Assembly: GCA_947652605.1 (NCBI GenBank)
Contig: OX393581.1
Span: 8,064,640-8,128,639 of the forward strand
From: Elmis aenea
Lineage: Eukaryota > Arthropoda > Insecta > Coleoptera > Elmidae
Reading direction: 5' to 3'
Length of the DNA stretch: 64,000 nucleotides
Position numbers and translations under genes: made by a program. Each line of letters opens with the position of its first letter. The first letter of the stretch is position 1. Shown piece after piece: positions 60,704 through 64,000 of the stretch. A model generated the notes under the pieces. The model was not told the DNA's origin. It saw only the letters and a list, made by a program, of their open reading frames with translations, and did no database searches.

Positions 60704-61816
60704 GCTTATGAAGTTTACCTTATTCCTTTTTTACAACACCCAAAGATTCTCAGTGTGCTCTAAGTAGGAAAACTACACTTTTTGATCCTAAAACCCTTTG
60801 TCACTATTTTGTCAGAATGTTTATGATTGTTATCCTTTTGAAAAATCAAAAATAGTAGTAAATTTTCATCTGCATGAAGGGTGGTAAAATTTTAGAAAAA
60901 TATTACATATTTTTTTAAATCCAAACAAATAGACCGGCTTGGTAGGAAAAGTAGCTTCATACTTTTAAAACAGTTTTTATTGTATATTGTGGATTGGATT
61001 CCTTGCCTGAGAATCTTCAAAGACAACAAACAAACAAATTGAATTATGTTCTTGGTATTTTTAGCAAAACGGATACTGAAAAAAACAACTCGCCCTTAAT
61101 GTATGTTCAACAAATCTTCTTTTTTTTTTATCAGAAAGTGAATGCAAAAATTGTGGTTTTACAATGTTCACAGATATTGCACACTGAATTTTTTTAAACA
61201 GTGCTTTGATCAGTTTTATCTGCCAGCAGTATCACTTGTAATTTTCTTCTTAATATCATTGCTCACCTTATCAAATAAGCAATATCTTTTAGAGATTTGC
61301 ATTCTGCTCGTAATTATTCTTTAATAGTTCTTTCCTCCACAGAGCAATGTGGTTTCCAAGTCATCTAAATAAACGCAAAAATGTTTATGCAAGTTTTTCC
61401 TTGCAATTTTCAATTGAATATAGCACCTTATTTTTTATTTAATTTAATTGAAATTTAATTAATATTTGAAGGGAAATCCATAAATTTAACCTATCATTTT
61501 GCAAACTTAAAAACACACCATAAAACACAACAAAAAAATATACAGCACGTGCTTGACTTCTAGATAAGTAATCAAACATGCACATGTAAACATCTTATAA
61601 CAAATTAAGGTGATAAGTTCATGTAAACTACAGTGTTTTTTTTAGAAACGTCATTTAATACACACTATTTTGTACAACATTAACTTAAATAGCAATTGTC
61701 TTTTGGTTGTAATCAATCCGCATTCAACAGTTTCGTCATTATAAAAATATTAAAGACTAAATACACAAAATTTTACCGCCCTAAAAATTCTTATATTTAA
61801 ATATCGAGTTAATTCT
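60704..61816. other. Non-coding, downstream of the vanin-like gene
   Basis: No gene supported. On the minus strand this is the region after the vanin-like stop codon, so it should contain the 3' UTR; I found no close AATAAA. Confidence 0.4.
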
Positions 61817-62180
61817 TTATTTGATCGTCCTCAAACTTAAACCGTCATAATTGTACATCCTCCCGAAAATACCAAAAGTAAGCAGAGATTCTTGCGGTGT
61901 CGTCGTCGATATGAATACTTCTTGATCAAAGTCGTCCGTACTCCGACAAAAAGTGTAATCTACTACTGGAGTGAGATCAAATTTTAAAGTCGTTGGTTGT
62001 TCGTATGTGTTTTCATTCGCTTTGAAAGTTCCTTTGATGGATATACTTAAAAATCTCACTGCCTTTGAGGAATTGTAATCCCTTTCTCCACACGTAGTGC
62101 TGCTATCATTTAGACAAGCGACAAGTGCACAGAAACGCCTGCCTAAATTGAAACCACCTACGCCCTGGAACGCGGCCATC
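61817..62180 (-). CDS. Vanin-like protein, last exon
   Basis: C-terminal exon of a vanin/biotinidase-like protein, the nitrilase-superfamily group whose vertebrate members hydrolyse pantetheine or biocytin. Splice acceptor TTTAATGTTCAG at 62181. The exon completes an AA|G codon and then reads MAAFQGVGGFNLGRRFCALV, ACLNDSSTTC, and at the end LLTFGIFGRMYNYDG and a stop at 61817-61819. The CALVACLNDS block and the closing TFG..GR..N.DG are typical of the C-terminal domain that distinguishes vanins from plain nitrilases. Sequons NDS and NSS suggest a secreted glycoprotein. No hydrophobic tail follows, so a GPI anchor is unlikely. Substrate cannot be inferred. Confidence 0.85.
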
Positions 62181-62258
62181 CTGAACATTAAAGAAAAAAT
62201 TTACTTTGTGATGAATTATGCGAAAAATGCGCTATCATAAGATTTTTTTCATACCCAC

Positions 62259-62494
62259 TTGTAAATATATGCTGAATGATTGAGGGTTGTTTTATCCACC
62301 GTGATGTTGAAGCTGCAACAAAGATCACTTCCAGTGCTGCAAACTTTATCTGAAATACTTGATTCGACAAATTTGAGAGATTTGAAAGTGTAGTTGCTCA
62401 GATCTTCTGCAGACGTTTCAAAATCTGTTACAACAGATCCTATGATTTTGATGTTGTTATCTTCAGTGTTCGGACTTGAAAGTGAAGAATGTGT
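62259..62494 (-). CDS. Vanin-like protein, penultimate exon
   Basis: A 236-nt exon between GTTTTACAG and a GTGGGT donor. It enters in phase 0 and leaves in phase 2, joining exons on both sides in frame. It reads GSVVTDFETSAEDLSNYTF and later VCSTGSDLCCSFNITVDKTT, ending YIYK at the junction. The Cys cluster and the sequons NYT, NIT and NHS fit the extracellular vanin C-terminal domain. The frame running past the donor (62188-62370 in another frame, or the stop after YKWV) is not used. Confidence 0.8.
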
Positions 62495-62829
62495 CTGTAA
62501 AACAATCTTTTAATTGCCTAATCAATTTAAGTAAAAAAAAATATTTTTTATGAACAACGAGGATGGTTCAAATTTAAACCGGAATTTTGTTCCTAATCCC
62601 CAGAACATTGATCAAATAAAGATCGACTTTTTCAGTAATGTAGTAGACTATCTAGAAGTCGTATGTGCTGACATTGTTGTTTTAATTGTTTTTGTTTGGT
62701 CTTGTCGCTATAACCAAGCAACCAGTTCAAAACTCTGTTGCGCAACGTAGTGTTATCAATTTTTTTTGCTACAAAAACGTTAAACTCGCTGAAATTCTTG
62801 CATTCCATTCCCAATTGTTTTTACCTTCA

Positions 62830-63060
62830 TAGACCGCTATAGGGGGATTGACCCCCTCTTCAGTCGTAGAGGTACAAGGATAGCGGGTAAGCATGTGGAT
62901 AGTCAAGGATGGGCAAGGATAGGTGGAAGTACTGCCACAGCATTTGCCTTAACTGTAGAGGAAACCATCTGAAACCTCTACAATGACAGTCGGCCCTGTG
63001 ATTCGAACCCATGACCTCCCGATTGCAAGTTAGGTTGTTAACCAGCCACCGAGCTCGGTA
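62830..63060 (-). mobile_element. tRNA-derived SINE, copy 2
   Basis: On the minus strand an A box-like GGTGGCTGGTTAAC and B box GGTTCGAATC (63000-63010) start a unit whose body (GGCAAATGCTGTGGCAGTAC, CCACCTATCCTTGCC) matches the SINE at 59986. The 3' part (CTCTTCAG, CCTCTATAGCGG region) diverges. Same strand as the vanin-like gene. Confidence 0.75.
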
Positions 63061-63086
63061 AAATAATTCTTGCAAGGCTTGATTAA

Positions 63087-63370
63087 CAATGCGCAAGTTC
63101 TTTGCAAGTAAAATGGTGCAAAGTTTTTGAAAAAATCTTTAACGGTTCCGGAGAAAAACGCGATAAACGAGGTCTTTGTAAAAACGGTTTTCCCTATGTT
63201 AAACGCCTATGCAAGTCTCATAGATATGGTTATACAGATATACCACAACCCACAACTTCTCAAATCATAGCGCTTATGCAGGGATTTCCTTTTTGACGTT
63301 TTTCTTCGGAACCGTTCAAGATTTTTTCAAAAACTTTGCTCCATTTTACTTGCAAAGGATGCGCGCATTG
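63087..63370. mobile_element. Foldback MITE (284 bp)
   Basis: Left CAATGCGCAAGTTCTTTGC, right reversed CAATGCGCGCATCCTTTGC; arms of about 75 bp share AAGTAAAATGG, GCAAAGTTTTTGAAAAAATC and ACGGTTCCG. No protein. Confidence 0.8.
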
Positions 63371-63634
63371 GTAAACAGGAGACTTTTGATTTTGTCCCTG
63401 ACGGTTTCATGGCCAACGCGATCGCAAAAAATGACCTTTTTATACCAATTTTTCAGTTTTTCCCCTATTTTTCCGAAGTAAATTGCTAGAGGCACGTATA
63501 ACTCTGGAAAACAGTTAGTTTTAATGTCCTTGATGCAATAAATACAGCCTTAATCAAATTCTAGCGACAACGTATCGTGTCCCTCCCTTGTTAGATTCCG
63601 ATTTAAATCAATATTTATTGTAAATACCATTTAC

Positions 63635-63852
63635 CTTTGGGCTACATCGATCTTGATAATTTCTTCGTTTAATTTTGGGAACATCTTGAATGAGTACGTA
63701 TGTTCCTCTTTCAGCGGATATGTAAGATTCTAAAATGGTTCCATTTGCCAAATAAATCCCACTACCGCTGTCATGGTTGTAAGGATTGTTCATACCAGCT
63801 GCCAGCAAGTTAACGCGATTTGCTTTTGCATAACCGTCTTGGATACTCAAAG
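63635..63852 (-). CDS. Vanin-like protein, third-last exon (gene continues past the window)
   Basis: A 218-nt exon between TTTTTGTTGTAG and GTAAAT. Phase 1 in, phase 0 out, 72 complete codons. It reads ALSIQDGYAKANRVNLLAAG, MNNPYNHDSGSGIY and SYISAERGTYVLIQDVPK. The VNLLAAG..N strand and GSGIY turn are characteristic of the last part of the vanin nitrilase domain; the catalytic Glu, Lys and Cys lie earlier and must be in exons beyond 64000. The frame continuing to 63904 upstream of the acceptor is intron. Confidence 0.85.
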
Positions 63853-64000
63853 CTACAACAAAAACTGAGTTAATTAGCAGACGTAATTTTTCAGAAACAT
63901 ACATCGTTCATTGAGTTCATTCATCTATGAATTAATCAATTAATTCATGAACATAATGTTAATAAGTTTATTTAAAAATTACTTTTTCTAGGTATTACGA
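63853..64000. other. Intron of the vanin-like gene, cut by the window edge
   Basis: Pyrimidine-rich acceptor tract on the minus strand, then AT-rich sequence. No further exon seen. Confidence 0.6.

Larger units (their letters stand above)
62495..63634. other. Vanin-like intron with SINE and MITE
   Basis: About 1.1-kb intron on the minus strand. Holds a SINE (62830-63060) and a foldback MITE (63087-63370). The plus frames at 62550, 63102 and 63293 and the minus frames at 62632 and 62860 are within these or chance reading. Confidence 0.7.

Overview
The window looks like AT-rich insect nuclear DNA, perhaps from a beetle; the order is a guess. The evidence is spliced genes with GT..AG introns, many Tc1/mariner-type elements with TACAGGGTG ends, hAT elements with 8-bp target duplications, a piggyBac relic at TTAA, RTE-like and jockey-like LINEs, a tRNA-derived SINE, and a vanin-like gene of insect type. 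There are no operons, rRNA genes or CRISPR arrays.

Layout. 1-12.7 kb is tandem-repeat DNA. A segment of about 2.3 kb, consisting of a broken hAT element plus AT-rich spacer, occurs three times and alternates with arrays of a 196-bp satellite (15.8 and 8.8 units). The larger array contains a tandemly duplicated 7-monomer higher-order unit. The third segment changes sequence near 10.9 kb and runs into nine copies of an unrelated 177-bp satellite. 13.9-15.3 kb is a mariner relic split by a hAT element whose ends carry a ladder of CCCGGG motifs. 15.5-17.2 kb holds two phase-compatible minus-strand exons of an unidentified proline-rich protein. 19-26.4 kb contains a foldback MITE, an RTE-like LINE split by a jockey-like LINE, a possible decayed gene, and a piggyBac relic carrying a LINE insertion. 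26.4-27 kb has a cluster of CGTGACGT-like motifs. 28-60 kb is mostly non-coding, with many nested DNA transposons: hAT with a TA-flanked element inside, palindromic MITEs inside palindromic MITEs, a Tigger/pogo relic, and a hAT containing a SINE. 61.8-63.9 kb contains the last three exons of a vanin-like gene on the minus strand, whose 5' exons lie beyond the right edge. Its intron holds a SINE and a MITE.

Only the vanin-like exons are a confident host gene. The two exons at 15.5 and 17.1 kb are probably host coding sequence. Almost every other open frame belongs to a transposon relic or is chance AT-rich reading. Coordinates of nested elements come from reading terminal inverted repeats and target duplications by eye. 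Family names rest on terminal sequences and short protein motifs, without database searches.
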